A program made the position numbers and the translations under genes. From contig CM049308.1 of the NCBI GenBank assembly GCA_026874595.1, forward strand, positions 97,204,624 through 97,268,623: 64,000 nucleotides of DNA. Direction: 5' to 3'. The first letter of the stretch is position 1. Each line of letters starts with the position of its first letter. The notes under the pieces are model-generated. The model had not been told where the DNA came from and did no database searches. It saw only the letters and a program-made list of their open reading frames with translations. Origin of the DNA: Sipunculus nudus. Taxonomy: Eukaryota; Annelida; Sipuncula; Golfingiida; Sipunculidae. Of the stretch, positions 63,801 through 64,000 are shown in pieces.

Positions 63801-64000
63801 TCCGTCAGAATACGACGGTCATCATAACATAAAAATTGATGCATCATCAATTCCGTCAGAATCCGACAGTAATCATAACATAAAAATGGATGTATCATCA
63901 AGTCCGTCAGAATCCGACAGTAATCACAACATAAAAATGGATGTATCATGTATTGCGTCAGAATCGGACAGTAATCATAACATAAAATTCGATGCATCAT

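Larger units (their letters stand above)
21191..64000. repeat. 51-bp satellite DNA, 42.8 kb, continuing past the window
   Basis: About 840 head-to-tail monomers of 51 bp. Key motif is gtatcatcaattccgtcaga followed by atccgacagtaatcacaaca and an A5 tract. Monomers are about 35% G+C, purine-A rich on the plus strand (about 21 A to 12 T), and carry two CpG sites. Variants recur at fixed sites: aagtcc/aattcc, gatgta/gaagta, tccgac/tacgac, aatcac/aatcat, attgatgca for atggatgta. A plus-strand frame encodes MDVSSIPSESDSNHNIK per monomer, and a minus-strand frame encodes another 17-residue unit. Both are interrupted wherever 1-bp length variants occur. I see no gene inside the array. Confidence 0.98.

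Noticed and set aside
21270-64000. Dozens of long Ser/Asp-rich (plus strand) and Cys/Leu-rich (minus strand) open frames as protein genes
   Set aside because: They coincide with a 51-bp satellite that is stop-free in one frame on each strand, substitutions change residues freely, and 1-bp indels and 50-bp monomers break them at random. They lack any unique N- or C-terminal domain.
21191-64000. CRISPR array
   Set aside because: There are no unique spacers: the whole unit repeats head to tail, in a eukaryotic repeat context with no cas genes.
21191-64000. Telomeric or VNTR-type simple repeat
   Set aside because: The unit is 51 bp with higher-order structure, and no TTAGGG-type repeat is present.

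Overview
This window is repeat-dominated nuclear DNA from a eukaryote, and I find no intact host gene in it. It is A+T-rich. The element types are an L1/Tx1-type LINE with an ORF1 (coiled coil plus RRM) and an EN-RT ORF2, a Ty3/gypsy relic, and a dispersed repeat with 'aggtcaaggtcaccc'-like and 'gacggaatgacgg' motifs. This mix suggests a mollusc, most likely a bivalve. That assignment is inferred from repeat style, not from a marker gene.

Layout, left to right. (1) 1-336 is a segment repeated in direct orientation at 16079-16414. (2) 337-2236 has no recognisable gene. (3) 2237-15408 is a composite: three arrays of a 45-bp satellite (2237-3525, 7393-8530, 15195-15408) separated by two copies of one minus-strand LINE (3526-7392 and 8531-15194). 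The same 13-bp sequence flanks both LINE copies in the same phase of the satellite unit. This fits one LINE insertion into a 45-bp array, followed by duplication of the LINE plus array by unequal exchange. Afterwards copy 1 lost 1,276 bp across a 4-bp microhomology. Copy 2 received a second, 5'-truncated LINE (13098-14606) with an 8-bp target-site duplication. The sizes agree: about 5.14 kb for each copy once these two events are undone.

(4) 15409-16078 is unassigned. (5) 16415-20230 is a badly decayed minus-strand Ty3/gypsy retrotransposon: a probable 3' LTR edge and polypurine tract near 16811-16841, then integrase, RNase H and RT relics running rightwards. About 1.4 kb of dispersed repeat interrupts the integrase zinc-finger region. 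RT and integrase active-site residues are changed. (6) 20231-21190 holds short degenerate tandem repeats.

(7) 21191-64000, and on past the window edge, is one very large satellite of about 840 monomers of 51 bp. It has several layers of higher-order repeat: a 255-bp pentamer, a 2,910-bp unit duplicated head to tail, and, from 31.1 kb onward, blocks of a diverged 50-bp monomer subfamily. I located nineteen such blocks. Four of the intervals between them are exactly 2,394 bp, and a supra-unit of 8,036 bp is followed by a shortened second copy. In both strands the 51-bp monomer reads open in one frame (17 codons), so long repetitive ORFs appear on both strands. I read these as by-products of the repeat, not as genes. 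The satellite architecture and the LINE/45-bp-satellite history are the most notable content.
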